Positions 18,641 to 28,341 of a DNA stretch of 64,000 bases are shown here, one piece after another. The stretch spans positions 186,001-250,000 of the forward strand of contig NZ_FNAI01000005.1 in the NCBI RefSeq assembly GCF_900101875.1. Reading direction: 5' to 3'. The number at the start of each line of letters is the position of its first letter. The stretch's first letter is position 1. Both the position numbers and the translations under genes were made by a program. Source of the stretch: Mucilaginibacter pineti. Its GTDB lineage: Bacteria > Bacteroidota > Bacteroidia > Sphingobacteriales > Sphingobacteriaceae. Below the pieces are notes generated by a model, which was given only the letters and a program-made list of their open reading frames with translations, did no database searches and was not told where the DNA came from.

Positions 18641-19519
18641 ATGAGTGTTCTCGTAAATAAAGATTCAAAAGTTATTGTACAGGGTTTTACCGGTAAAGAA
18701 GGTTCATACCATGCCGAGCAAATGATTGCTTATGGCACCCAGTTGGTTGGTGGTGTTACCCCGGGTAAAGGCGGTCAGCAACATTTAGACAGGCCAGTTT
18801 TTAACACCGTTAAAGACGCGGTTGACCAAACCGGCGCCGATGTATCTATCATATTTGTACCTCCCGCTTTTGGCGCCGATGCAATTATGGAAGCTGCCGA
18901 GGCTGGTATTAAAGTTATTGTTTGTATCACCGAAGGCATCCCTACAAAGGATATGATTGCGGTAAAAGAATATTTAACCGATAAGGACGCACGTCTTATT
19001 GGCCCTAACTGCCCCGGCATTATCACTGCCGATGAAAGCAAGATTGGCATTATGCCAGGCTTTATCTTTAAAAAAGGTAACGTAGGCGTGGTTTCAAAAT
19101 CAGGTACGTTAACTTACGAAGCGGTTGACCAGGTGGTTAAAGCCGGTTTAGGTATCACCACTGCCATTGGTATTGGTGGCGACCCAATTATTGGTACACC
19201 AACCAAAGAAGCTGTTGAGCTATTGATGAATGATCCGGACACACACGGCATTATTATGATTGGCGAAATTGGCGGAAGCATGGAAGCTGAAGCTGCCCGC
19301 TGGATCAGAGATAATGGCACTAAACCGGTAGTAGGCTTTATAGCCGGCCAAACTGCGCCTCCGGGCCGTAGAATGGGCCACGCTGGTGCTATTGTTGGCG
19401 GTGCCGATGATACAGCTGCAGCTAAAATGAAGATCATGCGCGAATGCGGAATCCGCGTTGTTGAATCGCCTGCTGAAATTGGCGCTGCCATGGCTGAGGA
19501 ATTAGCTAAGTTAGCATAA
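18641..19519 (+). CDS. sucD: Succinate-CoA ligase, alpha subunit
   Basis: TCA-cycle enzyme that makes ATP/GTP and succinate from succinyl-CoA. The 292 residues show the CoA-binding fold with [12 protein letters not shown] at 13-24, the PNCPG motif at 122-126, and the phosphorylated His247 in [10 protein letters not shown]. The length is normal. The beta subunit gene sucC is not adjacent, so the two subunits are encoded separately. A strong promoter and terminator frame it as a single-gene unit. Confidence 0.97.
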   Translation: MSVLVNKDSKVIVQGFTGKEGSYHAEQMIAYGTQLVGGVTPGKGGQQHLDRPVFNTVKDAVDQTGADVSIIFVPPAFGADAIMEAAEAGIKVIVCITEGIPTKDMIAVKEYLTDKDARLIGPNCPGIITADESKIGIMPGFIFKKGNVGVVSKSGTLTYEAVDQVVKAGLGITTAIGIGGDPIIGTPTKEAVELLMNDPDTHGIIMIGEIGGSMEAEAARWIRDNGTKPVVGFIAGQTAPPGRRMGHAGAIVGGADDTAAAKMKIMRECGIRVVESPAEIGAAMAEELAKLA

Positions 19520-19549
19520 GGCTAAAAGCCTAAAGCTTTAAAAATATAG

Positions 19550-19578
19550 ATCCTGGTCATGTCTGGCCGGGATTTTTT
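19550..19578 (+). terminator. Terminator of sucD
   Basis: Ten-base-pair stem (G-U pairs included) ATCCTGGTCA (19550-19559) with TGGCCGGGAT (19564-19573), four-base loop, then a T-run. Confidence 0.8.
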
Positions 19579-19582
19579 GTTT

Positions 19583-19700
19583 GTCTGAACCGGGATTAAA
19601 CAGATTTATAGATTAACCGGATTTTCTATCAGAATGTCTTAGCTTTCTTTTTTTACCTCCATCTGCACATCTACAATCCGCATATCTGCACATCATCCTC
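19583..19700. repeat. Phrase-like repeats in the sucD-msrB spacer
   Basis: Two word families occur in the gap. TCTGAACCGGGATTAAACAG with following ATTAACCGGATTTT at about 19583-19625 is the complement of the pattern at 21780-21818. A CATCTGCACATCTACAATCC-type string at about 19661-19695 recurs as an inverted pair at 45190-45315. The rest of the 309-base spacer has no gene. Confidence 0.6.
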
Positions 19701-19828
19701 CCTCCGTCAAACCTGTGTAAACATAGCCGGGCAAAACATTTAATACGCCCTATTTGTCGTATATTTATGTAAATGATTAGGCAATTTCAATCGCTAATTC
19801 GCCTGATCACTAAATCAAAAATTAAAAA

Positions 19829-20200
19829 ATGGAATACAATAAATTAACGTCCGAAGAAGAATATATCATATTACACAAAGGTACCGAACGCCCGTTTACC
19901 GGGGCTTTATTAAATAACCATGCGCAGGGTTTGTACGTGTGCAAAAGATGTGATACACCGCTATATACTTCCGAATCGAAATTTGAGTCGCATTGCGGGT
20001 GGCCAAGTTTTGACGACGAGATTCCCGGCGCTGTGAAACGCGTACCGGATGCTGATGGTCGCCGGGTAGAAATTGTTTGCGCCAATTGCGGAGCTCATTT
20101 AGGGCACGTTTTTGAAGGTGAATATCTTACTCCCAAAAACACACGTCACTGCGTAAATTCCGTATCGATGAAATTTGTTGGGGCCGAAGACGAAAAATAA
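19829..20200 (+). CDS. msrB: Peptide-methionine (R)-S-oxide reductase
   Basis: Repairs methionine-R-sulfoxide in proteins. The 123 residues contain two zinc-binding CxxC pairs (Cys38/41, Cys84/87), the [11 protein letters not shown] motif at 55-65, GAHLGHVF at 88-95 and the catalytic Cys108 in TRHCVNS. It is a single-domain cytosolic form without a signal peptide or fused MsrA. Its own terminator follows. Confidence 0.95.
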   Translation: MEYNKLTSEEEYIILHKGTERPFTGALLNNHAQGLYVCKRCDTPLYTSESKFESHCGWPSFDDEIPGAVKRVPDADGRRVEIVCANCGAHLGHVFEGEYLTPKNTRHCVNSVSMKFVGAEDEK

Positions 20201-20256
20201 TTCCTAAAACTTTTAGGAATAACCTGGTCGATAATTTCGGTCCGGGTTATTTTGTT
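20200..20256 (+). terminator. Two overlapping hairpins after msrB
   Basis: ATTCCTAAAA (20200-20209) is inverted at 20211-20220 around one base. A second stem AATAACCTGG (20218-20227) pairs with CCGGGTTATT (20242-20251), with a G-U pair, and is followed by TTTGTTTTT. The second stem is the likely terminator; the two stems are mutually exclusive over three bases. Confidence 0.75.
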
Positions 20257-20556
20257 TTTCCACATTTGGTTTCTGGAGGGATATTTTTAGCGTGATTTCG
20301 AAATCCTTATTGGTACTTAGCAGGGTCGTTATGCAATTGGCAATAATTGTCGGTGTTAAGTCAAGTAATTTATAATGTTAAATTAATGGTTGGTGCAAGT
20401 TTTTACACTATGCATTTTAGTCGGCATTTTTAATTGACTGTAATCAAGTTCATTAATTTTCTTATTCAACACCGGGCTTAAAAAGTAATTGTGCAAAGTG
20501 TTAATAACTCGGGCCTTTGTTAAAAACTAACACTAAGATTTTAAGACCTCAAACAT

Positions 20557-20564
20557 TAACTTTG
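20557..20564 (+). promoter_or_regulatory. -7 element of the nrdBA transcript
   Basis: TAACTTTG is an exact TAnnTTTG. The predicted transcript start is near 20571, about 200 bases before nrdB. The -33 region is weak (TTTT near 20539-20542). Confidence 0.5.
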
Positions 20565-20570
20565 TTCAAC

Positions 20571-20772
20571 AAGGTTCTTACAAAGTATTCAACAGACAGC
20601 CGGATGTATTCATCATCCAAAATACAAACACTTTACTGTCAGAGATTTACATAATAAAACCGCGGTTTAGCAATGCTAAATCACGAAAAACAAAAAGCTT
20701 CATTTGTCATGAAGCTGGCTTTCGTGTCTGATAATGGTGCGTAGAAATTAAAGGTTAAAAAACAGGGAAACA
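20571..20772 (+). promoter_or_regulatory. Long structured 5' leader of nrdB
   Basis: The 200-base leader has GACAG/CTGTC (20595-20599 with 20636-20640) enclosing GGATG/CATCC, a 12-base palindrome AAACCGCGGTTT (20657-20668), stem TTTAGC/GCTAAA (20666-20671 with 20675-20680), and a nested hairpin CACGAAA/TTTCGTG (20682-20688 with 20720-20726) around AGCTTCAT/ATGAAGCT (20696-20703 with 20709-20716). It matches no riboswitch class I know. Regulation of ribonucleotide reductase by this RNA is an inference. Confidence 0.45.
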
Positions 20773-21744
20773 ATGATACAGGAAGACGAAATTTTACTGA
20801 GAGAAAACAAGGACAGGTTTGTGATACTGCCTATCAAGTATCCGGCTATTTGGGAAATGTACAAAAAAGCCGAAGCCAGTTTTTGGACTGCAGAGGAGAT
20901 TGATCTTTCTGACGATTTGAAGCATTGGGAAAATCTTAATTCGGGCGAGAAACACTTTATTTCGCATATCCTGGCATTTTTTGCCGCCAGCGATGGTATC
21001 GTTAACGAAAACCTGGCCGTGAATTTCATGAGCGAGGTACAATTACCAGAGGCCCGCTGTTTTTACGGTTTCCAGATCATGATGGAAAACATCCACTCAG
21101 AAACCTATGCCCTGTTAATTGACACTTATATAAAGGATGCAGCAGAAAAAGACCGTCTTTTTCACGCCATTGATACTATCCCTTGCGTAACCAAGAAAGC
21201 AGAATGGGCGCTACGCTGGATAAACAACGGCAATTTTGCCGAGCGTTTGGTAGCTTTCGCGGCTGTTGAAGGTATTTTCTTCTCTGGTAGCTTTTGCTCT
21301 ATCTTCTGGCTTAAAAAACGTGGCCTGATGCCGGGCTTAACCTTTAGCAATGAGCTGATCAGCCGTGATGAAGGCTCGCATTGCGAATTTGCCTGCCTGC
21401 TGTACAAAATGCTTAACAAAAGATTAAGCGCCGATGCAGTAACCAAGATCATTATCGACGCGGTTGAAATTGAAAAAGAATTTGTTACTGATGCATTACC
21501 GGTTAACCTGATAGGTATGAACGCCAAATTGATGAGCCAGTACATTGAGTTTGTGGCCGACAGATGGTTAGGCGAGCTTGGCTACGAAAAACATTACGGC
21601 GCCAGCAATCCGTTTGATTTTATGGAAATGATATCACTACAAGGTAAAACCAACTTCTTTGAAAAACGTGTTGGGGATTACCAGAAAAGCGGCGTACTAA
21701 ACAACGCCGAAAGCAAAGCATTTTCATTAGACGAAGATTTTTAG
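20773..21744 (+). CDS. nrdB: Class I ribonucleotide reductase, beta subunit
   Basis: Radical-generating subunit of aerobic ribonucleotide reductase, making dNTPs from NDPs with NrdA. The 323 residues hold the metal ligands Glu105 and His108 and the radical Tyr112 in [11 protein letters not shown], with the second ligand set near '[15 protein letters not shown]'. Retention of Tyr112 argues for a standard tyrosyl-radical enzyme. It is followed by nrdA 165 bases downstream, so the order is nrdB-nrdA, the reverse of E. coli. Confidence 0.96.
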   Translation: MIQEDEILLRENKDRFVILPIKYPAIWEMYKKAEASFWTAEEIDLSDDLKHWENLNSGEKHFISHILAFFAASDGIVNENLAVNFMSEVQLPEARCFYGFQIMMENIHSETYALLIDTYIKDAAEKDRLFHAIDTIPCVTKKAEWALRWINNGNFAERLVAFAAVEGIFFSGSFCSIFWLKKRGLMPGLTFSNELISRDEGSHCEFACLLYKMLNKRLSADAVTKIIIDAVEIEKEFVTDALPVNLIGMNAKLMSQYIEFVADRWLGELGYEKHYGASNPFDFMEMISLQGKTNFFEKRVGDYQKSGVLNNAESKAFSLDEDF

Positions 21745-21749
21745 GCTAC

Positions 21750-21820
21750 AGATGTGAGACATGAGATTTGAGAGAAAATCATGTTAATCTTAAAATCCTA
21801 TTAATCAAGGTCCAGACAAA
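21750..21820. repeat. Phrase-like repeat between nrdB and nrdA
   Basis: Words GATGTGAGACATGAGATTTG then ATCATGTTAATCTTAAAATC and CCTATTAATCAAGGTCCAGA. The first resembles the arms at 56465-56605. The second is the complement of the type at 19583-19625. It starts a few bases after the nrdB stop codon. Confidence 0.6.
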
Positions 21821-21909
21821 AAAAGAATACATCTACACTAAATAACATATATACACTCACTGGTTGGCAACGGTATCCTGCTTATGCTGACTACTAAATA
21901 CTTAAAAAG

Positions 21910-24282
21910 ATGCTCGTAGTAAAAAGAGACGGTAGAAAAGAGTCGGTAAAATTCGACAAGATCACAGCACGTATTGAGAAACTGTGCTATGGATTTAATT
22001 TGGTTGACCCTATTGATGTGGCCAAAAAGGTAATTGAAGGTTTGTTTGATGGTGTAACCACATCTGAACTTGATAACCTTGCAGCCGAAACTGCGGCATC
22101 GTTAACAACAAAGCACCCCGATTATGCTTTGTTAGCTTCACGTATTGCGGTATCAAACCTGCATAAAAACACTACCAAGTCTTTCTCAGAAACTATGAAA
22201 CGTATGTACGAGTACGTTGACAAAAAGACCGGTAAAAATGCTGCCCTGCTTGCAGATGATGTATACGAGATCATCCGCGATAACGCAGAGTTGTTAGACA
22301 GCAGCATTATTTACGACCGCGATTTTGGTTTCGATTACTTCGGTTTTAAAACACTTGAAAAATCATACCTGTTAAAGATAGACGGTAAAATAGCCGAGCG
22401 TCCGCAGCATTTATTTATGCGCGTATCTGTAGGCATCCACAAAGAGGATGTTGAAAGCGCTATCAAAACTTATAACCTGATGAGCGAGCGCTGGTTCACT
22501 CACGCTACGCCAACTTTATTTAACGCAGGTACACCAAAACCTCAAATGTCGTCATGCTTTTTGTTAACCATGAAAGATGACAGCATCGAGGGGATTTATG
22601 ATACACTTAAACAAACTGCCAAAATTTCTCAAAGCGCAGGTGGTATTGGTTTAAGTATCCACAATGTAAGGGCTACAGGTTCATACATCAGCGGCACAAA
22701 TGGTACCAGTAACGGTATTATCCCAATGCTTAAGGTATTTAACGATACCGCACGTTATGTAGATCAGGGCGGCGGCAAGCGTAAAGGCGCATTCGCTATT
22801 TATTTAGAGCCTTGGCATGCAGACATCTTTGAATTTTTAGACCTGCGCAAAAACCACGGTAAAGAAGAAATGCGTGCCCGCGACTTGTTCTACGCCCTTT
22901 GGGTATCTGACTTGTTCATGAAACGTGTAGAAGCAAATGGTGAGTGGACTTTGTTCTGCCCGCATGAAGCACCAGGTTTGGCAGATTGCCATAGCGCCGA
23001 GTTTGAAGAACTTTATGAGCGTTACGAAAGAGAAGGCCGTGGCCGTAAAACTATTAAAGCACAGGAACTTTGGTTTGCAGTATTGGATAGCCAGGTTGAA
23101 ACCGGCACACCTTACCTGTTGTATAAAGATGCTGCCAACGCTAAATCAAACCAGCAAAACCTGGGTACTATAAAAAGCTCGAACCTTTGTACTGAGATCA
23201 TAGAGTACACATCTGATAAAGAAGTAGCTGTTTGTAATCTTGCATCTTTAGCCTTACCTCGTTACGTTATCAACGGAGAGTTTGACCACAACAAATTATA
23301 CGAAGTTACTTACCAGGCTACATTAAACCTGAATAAGATCATCGACAATAACTACTATCCAGTTGCCGAAGCTGAATACTCAAACCTGCGTCACCGCCCT
23401 ATTGGTTTAGGTGTACAGGGATTGGCCGATGCATTTATATTATTGCGTTTACCATTTGAAAGCGAAGAAGCTAAACAACTGAACAAAGAAATTTTTGAAA
23501 CCATTTACTTTGCAGCCATGACGGCATCAAAAGACCTGGCTATTAAAGATGGTGCTTACGAAACATTTAAAGGCTCGCCTTTATCAAAAGGTAAGTTCCA
23601 GTTTGATCTTTGGGATGTAAAACCTGATAGCGGTCGCTGGGATTGGGAAAACCTACGCCTTGATGTAGTGAAACATGGTGTGCGTAACTCATTATTAGTT
23701 GCGCCGATGCCAACCGCGTCAACCTCACAAATACTGGGTAACAACGAGTGCTTTGAGCCATATACCTCAAATATTTATACCCGCCGTGTATTAAGCGGAG
23801 AATTCATTATCGTAAATAAATTCCTGCTGCGCGATCTGGTTAATCTTGGTTTATGGACACCTGCAATGAAAGATAAGATCATCACTGCAAACGGTTCCAT
23901 CCAGGATATTGCAGAGATACCTGCCGATATTAAAGAACTGTACAAAACAGTTTGGGAAATTAAAATGCGTAACATTATAGATATGGCTGCAGATAGAGGT
24001 GCTTACATCTGCCAGTCGCAATCATTAAACTTGTTCATCAACTCGCCAAACGCTTCCAAACTTACTTCGATGCACTTCTATGCATGGAAGAAAGGCTTAA
24101 AAACAGGTATGTATTACCTGCGTACACAAGCTGCTTCGCAAGCTGTTAAGTTTACCGTTGAAAACCAGGGCGGATCAAACATGGAGCCGGTTATACCAGA
24201 GCATGTTGACCAATTGGCCGACAATGTACCAGAAGGACCAAGCTGTTCAATGGAAGAAGGCTGCGTTACCTGCTCGGCATAA
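21910..24282 (+). CDS. nrdA: Class I ribonucleotide reductase, alpha subunit
   Basis: Catalytic subunit that reduces ribonucleoside diphosphates. Residues 1-90 form an ATP-cone ([20 protein letters not shown]), so it has the allosteric activity site. The barrel contains [15 protein letters not shown] with the first active-site Cys, the substrate loop NLCTEI and [15 protein letters not shown]. The C-terminal CVTC (785-788) is the shuttle cysteine pair that is re-reduced by thioredoxin. The 790 residues are the normal length for a subunit with one ATP-cone. Its terminator is built from a repeat. Confidence 0.96.
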   Translation: MLVVKRDGRKESVKFDKITARIEKLCYGFNLVDPIDVAKKVIEGLFDGVTTSELDNLAAETAASLTTKHPDYALLASRIAVSNLHKNTTKSFSETMKRMYEYVDKKTGKNAALLADDVYEIIRDNAELLDSSIIYDRDFGFDYFGFKTLEKSYLLKIDGKIAERPQHLFMRVSVGIHKEDVESAIKTYNLMSERWFTHATPTLFNAGTPKPQMSSCFLLTMKDDSIEGIYDTLKQTAKISQSAGGIGLSIHNVRATGSYISGTNGTSNGIIPMLKVFNDTARYVDQGGGKRKGAFAIYLEPWHADIFEFLDLRKNHGKEEMRARDLFYALWVSDLFMKRVEANGEWTLFCPHEAPGLADCHSAEFEELYERYEREGRGRKTIKAQELWFAVLDSQVETGTPYLLYKDAANAKSNQQNLGTIKSSNLCTEIIEYTSDKEVAVCNLASLALPRYVINGEFDHNKLYEVTYQATLNLNKIIDNNYYPVAEAEYSNLRHRPIGLGVQGLADAFILLRLPFESEEAKQLNKEIFETIYFAAMTASKDLAIKDGAYETFKGSPLSKGKFQFDLWDVKPDSGRWDWENLRLDVVKHGVRNSLLVAPMPTASTSQILGNNECFEPYTSNIYTRRVLSGEFIIVNKFLLRDLVNLGLWTPAMKDKIITANGSIQDIAEIPADIKELYKTVWEIKMRNIIDMAADRGAYICQSQSLNLFINSPNASKLTSMHFYAWKKGLKTGMYYLRTQAASQAVKFTVENQGGSNMEPVIPEHVDQLADNVPEGPSCSMEEGCVTCSA

Positions 24283-24303
24283 GTATATCAGTCAATAGAC
24301 GAT

Positions 24304-24349
24304 AGTCCATGGACCATAGCCAAGCTATAGTTCATGGACTTTTTTGTTT
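24304..24349 (+). terminator. Terminator of nrdA formed by a phrase repeat
   Basis: Arms 24304-24320 (AGTCCATGGACCATAGC) and 24324-24340 (GCTATAGTTCATGGACT) pair at 16 of 17 positions (one G-U) with a three-base loop, followed by TTTTTGTTT. The arm words (GTCCATGGACCATAG) are those of the repeat found again, inverted, at 24404-24435. Confidence 0.85.
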
Positions 24350-24403
24350 GATGACATTGATATTTTACTATTGATAACAGTATTGCCTAACTTCGCATCC
24401 AAA

Positions 24404-24435
24404 ACCATGGTCTATCGACTATGAACCATCGACTA
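24404..24435. repeat. Phrase repeat overlapping the apparent start of the CWC gene
   Basis: ACCATGGTCTATCGACTATG then AACCATCGACTA is an inverted relative of 24290-24320. An ATG inside it (24421) opens the longest reading frame of the next gene, but those codons are repeat, not conserved protein. Confidence 0.65.
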
Positions 24436-24438
24436 AGA

Positions 24439-24648
24439 ATGCACACCAAACACGAGATCATCCGTTGCGAACGCTGTGAGGCACCATTTGAATGTAAAGC
24501 CAATTCATTCACCAAGTGCCAGTGCAGCACCGTGCAGCTCACCCTAAACGAGGTGCAGTACGTAAGCGAGCTTTATGAGGGATGCCTTTGCGCCAGCTGC
24601 CTACTGGTTATTCAGCAGGAATATAGGGTGAGTATGGGGTTGGTGTGA
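24439..24648 (+). CDS. Small cysteine-rich CWC-type protein
   Basis: About 69 residues from the ATG at 24439 (MHTKHEIIRCERCEAPFECK). The Cys pattern CxxC-x4-FxC, then CQC, then CLCASC near the C-terminus fits the Cys-rich CWC family of small, probably zinc-binding bacterial proteins of unknown function. I rejected the ATG at 24421, which adds six residues coded by the upstream repeat. It lies after nrdA but is separated by a strong terminator, so it is probably transcribed on its own. Confidence 0.75.
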   Translation: MHTKHEIIRCERCEAPFECKANSFTKCQCSTVQLTLNEVQYVSELYEGCLCASCLLVIQQEYRVSMGLV

Positions 24649-24726
24649 GGATTATGCGATTTATTGGGTTACCTATTCGTTTTAAACGAATAAAGTATTT
24701 TAAATCCTTGCTTAGATCACCTTCCG

Positions 24727-25173
24727 ATGAAAAGAAATTTAATTCTGATTTTATTCCTTTCTCTTGTTTGCGGCTGTTATGATGTGATTGTTAATCACGA
24801 CCTGAAAATAAAAAATAACTCCAAAATGAAAATATCTGTACTTTACAGCAAAGTAAAGCAAGGGAAGATCACTGAAAATAACATTGCATTTTATATTACT
24901 GATCGAAACATAATTTCCCCCGACTCTGTATATGATATTACGACATTAGGTGGACAGGATGCGTGGCACGAGGTTATTGAAGACAGCCCGGATAAGAAGC
25001 TTTTCATTTATGTATTTAATACAGATAGTTTAATTAAATATAACAGTACTCAATATTCAATTAACGATTTAGTGTACTTAAATAAATACTTAAAACGATA
25101 TGAATACACTGAAAGACAATTAATTGACGATAATTGGAAAATAAACTTCAATTATAAAACACCCATCAATTAA
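24727..25173 (+). CDS. Small AT-rich lipoprotein of unknown function
   Basis: A 148-residue predicted lipoprotein: MKRNLILILFLSLVCGC with lipobox LVCGC and lipidation at Cys17. The mature part is polar and Lys/Asn/Tyr-rich (LKIKNNSKMKISVLYSKVKQ), with a C-terminal charged helix. No family is recognised. Base composition is visibly more AT-rich than sucD or nrdA, which suggests accessory or transferred origin. It is convergent with the DUF885 gene and ends only 24 bases from that gene's stop. Confidence 0.65.
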   Translation: MKRNLILILFLSLVCGCYDVIVNHDLKIKNNSKMKISVLYSKVKQGKITENNIAFYITDRNIISPDSVYDITTLGGQDAWHEVIEDSPDKKLFIYVFNTDSLIKYNSTQYSINDLVYLNKYLKRYEYTERQLIDDNWKINFNYKTPIN

Positions 25174-25197
25174 TTATCTTTCAGTACCTCTATCCCC

Positions 25198-26955
25198 CTA
25201 TAAAGCATCCCCCCATGTTGCTTTATCTTTCAACATAATTTCGCGTAGCATACGCACTTGTGGCATGCCGTTGTCCAGCACCTGGTCGTGGAATTTTTTT
25301 AGGGTGAAGTTAGCGCCTTCTTGTTTCTTGTAATCTTCGCGCAGCTTTAATAGCTCCAGTTTTCCGATGGTATAGAACAGGTATCCCGGATCGAACGTAC
25401 CACGCAGGGCTTCCTGGCGGGATGGCTTATCGCCCTGGTACCAGTTATCCATGAAAAATTTTGTGCCCTCATCTACCGTCATGCCCTGGGTATGGGTTTT
25501 AATAGATACGCACAGGCGGCAAAGCCTTAACAAAGCATCGCCAGATTGTGCTAAACGATATTTGGCCGCTTTTACGCTGTCGCCATTACCGCCGTAGCCT
25601 TCATCGGCCATCATTTTTTCACAATAATGTGCCCAGCCCTCAATAAAAGCATAGCTGCCAAAGATCTTTTCTATTTTAGTTGCCGATGAAGCATTCAGAT
25701 GCAAAAACTGTGTATAATGACCCGGGTATGCTTCATGGATGCTCACATTATCGGTGGTGTAAAAATCAAACTGCCTCAGCCAGTCTTCTTTTTGCTGTGC
25801 TGTCCATTTTGGGTCTACCGGGGTAATGTAGTAATAGGCCTCAGTAGCGGTAGTTTCAAACGGACCAGGCGTATCCATTGATGCTGTACCGGTGGCACGG
25901 GCATATTGCGGTGTTTCCTCCACCTTAACCCTCACTTCAGATGGCATGGTAACAATACTTTTATCAATCAGAAACTGCCTGATCTGCTCCAGTGTTTTTC
26001 GCGCACCGGGAATCAGCGTTTCGGCAGTCGGGTGATCTTTTTGTAAATCGTGGTATACATCTACCGGTTTTTTGTTGGGATTGATGATCTTCGCGGCAGC
26101 ATTAAATGAGTCCTGCTCTTTCTTTAATTCTTTTAAACCAATTTCCAGGATCTTCTCCGGCGTAAGGGTGATGCCCTCGTTATAAAGCAGCATTTTTTGA
26201 TAATTGGCCTCGCCTATAGCGTAATGGTTATGCGCTTTGGGCAGCTTTTGTTTTTGCAGATAGGTAGCAAAGTCATTAACCGCTGCTATCGCCGCGGTAT
26301 TTGCAGCGTTAAAGGCTTTCATCAGCGTATCGTTCTTCACATCCTTCAGGGCCACTTTTAAATCGCCGCCCAGGAAATCGGCAGAACCCTGCGCTATTTG
26401 GATAGCTGTTTCAATGTATGGTTTAGCTAACGAATCGCTGAGGTTAAGCTTGGCATCGGCCAGTATTTTTGGCGCTTGTTTTTCAATAGCTATGATAGAT
26501 TTTATGCGCGACTCTATAGGTGCAAAATTGCGCTTAATGTAGATGCTAACGTCAACCGCGCCTGCATAAGTCATCGGATTTTTGGTGTAGGTACCCAAAT
26601 CATCAAAACTCCAGATCTCCTGTTTTACAGCCGAACGCAATATGCGGTAATCATAAAACACCTTCGGACTGAAAGAAGCGGTATCTGCCGAATCCAATTG
26701 TCCGTCGAAATCTTTTAACCGTGCCAGTTCCTTATCAAGCGATGCTTTGCTTATATCGGTAACCTTGCCATCGTATTGGTGATAACCGAGTGCTACACCC
26801 TGGGCCGGTCGCCAGGCCAGGTAACCATCAAGATAACTATCTGCCAGCTTTTGAAAAGCGGCGTCACCGGATAAACCTTTAGCTGTATCGGCATGTTTTT
26901 GCTGACAACCAAGCAACGCAGCACCAAGAATAATTATGGAAGCAATTTTTTTCAT
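25198..26955 (-). CDS. DUF885 family lipoprotein, probable metallopeptidase
   Basis: A 585-residue envelope protein with lipobox LLGCQQ (Cys17). DUF885 proteins resemble zinc carboxypeptidases. Here a HEAYPGHYTQ motif near residue 405 gives the HExxxGH-type zinc site, followed by 'EGWAHYCEKMM' about 35 residues later with the third ligand Glu. The ending 'MPQVRMLREIMLKDK' is typical. It is anchored in the outer membrane or periplasm, acting on peptides. The substrate is unknown. Single gene. Confidence 0.88.
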   Translation of the reverse strand: MKKIASIIILGAALLGCQQKHADTAKGLSGDAAFQKLADSYLDGYLAWRPAQGVALGYHQYDGKVTDISKASLDKELARLKDFDGQLDSADTASFSPKVFYDYRILRSAVKQEIWSFDDLGTYTKNPMTYAGAVDVSIYIKRNFAPIESRIKSIIAIEKQAPKILADAKLNLSDSLAKPYIETAIQIAQGSADFLGGDLKVALKDVKNDTLMKAFNAANTAAIAAVNDFATYLQKQKLPKAHNHYAIGEANYQKMLLYNEGITLTPEKILEIGLKELKKEQDSFNAAAKIINPNKKPVDVYHDLQKDHPTAETLIPGARKTLEQIRQFLIDKSIVTMPSEVRVKVEETPQYARATGTASMDTPGPFETTATEAYYYITPVDPKWTAQQKEDWLRQFDFYTTDNVSIHEAYPGHYTQFLHLNASSATKIEKIFGSYAFIEGWAHYCEKMMADEGYGGNGDSVKAAKYRLAQSGDALLRLCRLCVSIKTHTQGMTVDEGTKFFMDNWYQGDKPSRQEALRGTFDPGYLFYTIGKLELLKLREDYKKQEGANFTLKKFHDQVLDNGMPQVRMLREIMLKDKATWGDAL

Positions 26956-27147
26956 TGTGATTGGGATTGAAAAACTAAGATAAGAGTTTTATGTGGTTAT
27001 AATAACCCTCGCCATGCAACGGCTTGTTTTCGATATGACATTGTTTTTACACACTATTTGCCGCCCATGTTAATCCTTCGTGTTTTAATTACGTCATATA
27101 TGTGTACGTTATTTAAATAATAAGATGTACCACTAAAATTACATACC

Positions 27148-27324
27148 ATGAAAAAGAGAATAGTTGCATTAGCCTTTTTAATATCAGCAGTAGTATCGGT
27201 AACATCAGGGTGTATGGTACAGGACAGATATGGAGATCACAGGCACCGTCATGACAGGTATCATAACGGCAACGGATATAACAATAACGACCACGGCCAT
27301 GATCATGATAACCGTGGCTATTAA
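27148..27324 (+). CDS. Small histidine-rich lipoprotein
   Basis: A 58-residue ORF: MKKRIVALAFLISAVVSVTS then Gly-Cys (Cys22 lipidation site), then a mature part of only 37 residues rich in His, Asp, Asn and Tyr (DHRHRHDRYHNGNGYNNNDH). Nine histidines suggest binding of Ni, Zn or Cu. A strong terminator follows at 27359. Its size explains why it is easily missed. No family assignment. Confidence 0.7.
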   Translation: MKKRIVALAFLISAVVSVTSGCMVQDRYGDHRHRHDRYHNGNGYNNNDHGHDHDNRGY

Positions 27325-27358
27325 TAAAGAGTAGAGTGATTAGTGTTGAGTTATGTTT

Positions 27359-27395
27359 AACAAGGCGGTGATTTTTATCATCGCTTTGTTTGTTT
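27359..27395 (+). terminator. Terminator of the His-rich lipoprotein gene
   Basis: Arms 27359-27372 (AACAAGGCGGTGAT) and 27377-27390 (ATCATCGCTTTGTT) pair fully if G-U is allowed, with a four-T loop, followed by TGTTT. Confidence 0.75.
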
Positions 27396-27427
27396 AAAGC
27401 CGGTTTGGTGTTTACTTTTATAACGCC

Positions 27428-28294
27428 ATGAAAAAACTGATCCTGCTATCTGTTCTTTGCTGTATTACATTATCAACCTTTGCACAAAAGGCTATCGGCA
27501 CAGATACCGCTTTAAAGTTTAACCAGCGTTATACGAAATGCGAACGAAAATGGGTGGTAATATCAAAAAGCGATACATCGGCTGATTATTCGTTCGGTTA
27601 CATATATATAGATCAGCAGGCGGGTTTTACTTTCGATTTAAAGGGGACTTTTAAAGTTGATAAAAATAACAGTTATATAGTTGATACAACGACATCAAAA
27701 AACAGCTCTATAAAATACCGTATCTCGCCCAATTGGCGACCGGTGGCTCTTATACCCCAGCAGCACTTCAATGAACTGCATATTAAACCACAACCCGACT
27801 GGCTGAAATACTACTATACCTACACCGATACCGTTGCCCATAATTACCGCTGGGGATATACCTATAACGATGTTGAAGAACCCACCATCGCCTTAACTTA
27901 CCTGGAGCCTGCCTATAAGGTCGATGCTAAAAATCCCGGTATAGCGTATGAAATGGCCTACGCCTATAACGCCTTAACCCGCTATGATGATGCGGTAAGA
28001 ATTATGGAGCCAGCCATTGTGCAAACACCCGGTAACCACTTGTTTTACAAAGAGCTGGGCTTTGCCTATCTGCATAAAGAAGAATACGAAAAAGCCATAG
28101 CCACCTATAAAAGAGGACTGGAACATTTTGCAGATAAACCAACAGAATCACGCGGAGAGTTAGCCTACGACATTGCCAGCATCTACAAAAAGCAAAACAA
28201 CCAACCCGAATACAAAAACTGGATGACGAAAGCCAAGGCCTATACCCCTATGGATTCCAAATATTATAAGTTGATTTTAGATGCAGGGTTTTGA
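27428..28294 (+). CDS. Periplasmic TPR-repeat protein
   Basis: A 288-residue protein with a Sec signal peptide (LILLSVLCCITLSTFAQ). The N-terminal half is beta-rich (about 25-140). The C-terminal half holds two or three tetratricopeptide repeats: EMAYAYNALTRYDDAVRIME, then 'LGFAYLHKEEYEKAIATY' and 'YDIASIYKKQNNQPEYKNWM'. TPRs usually mediate protein contacts. No named family recognised. Confidence 0.7.
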   Translation: MKKLILLSVLCCITLSTFAQKAIGTDTALKFNQRYTKCERKWVVISKSDTSADYSFGYIYIDQQAGFTFDLKGTFKVDKNNSYIVDTTTSKNSSIKYRISPNWRPVALIPQQHFNELHIKPQPDWLKYYYTYTDTVAHNYRWGYTYNDVEEPTIALTYLEPAYKVDAKNPGIAYEMAYAYNALTRYDDAVRIMEPAIVQTPGNHLFYKELGFAYLHKEEYEKAIATYKRGLEHFADKPTESRGELAYDIASIYKKQNNQPEYKNWMTKAKAYTPMDSKYYKLILDAGF

Positions 28295-28341
28295 ATAAAA
28301 AAGTATCTTGTGACTGAATACAAACGGCAACCATTTTCTTT

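Noticed and set aside
20400..20420. ACACTATGCAT resembling an NrdR box upstream of nrdB, and a similar string before nrdA near 21836
   Set aside because: Only partial matches, no paired boxes at proper spacing, and I am not sure NrdR occurs in this lineage.
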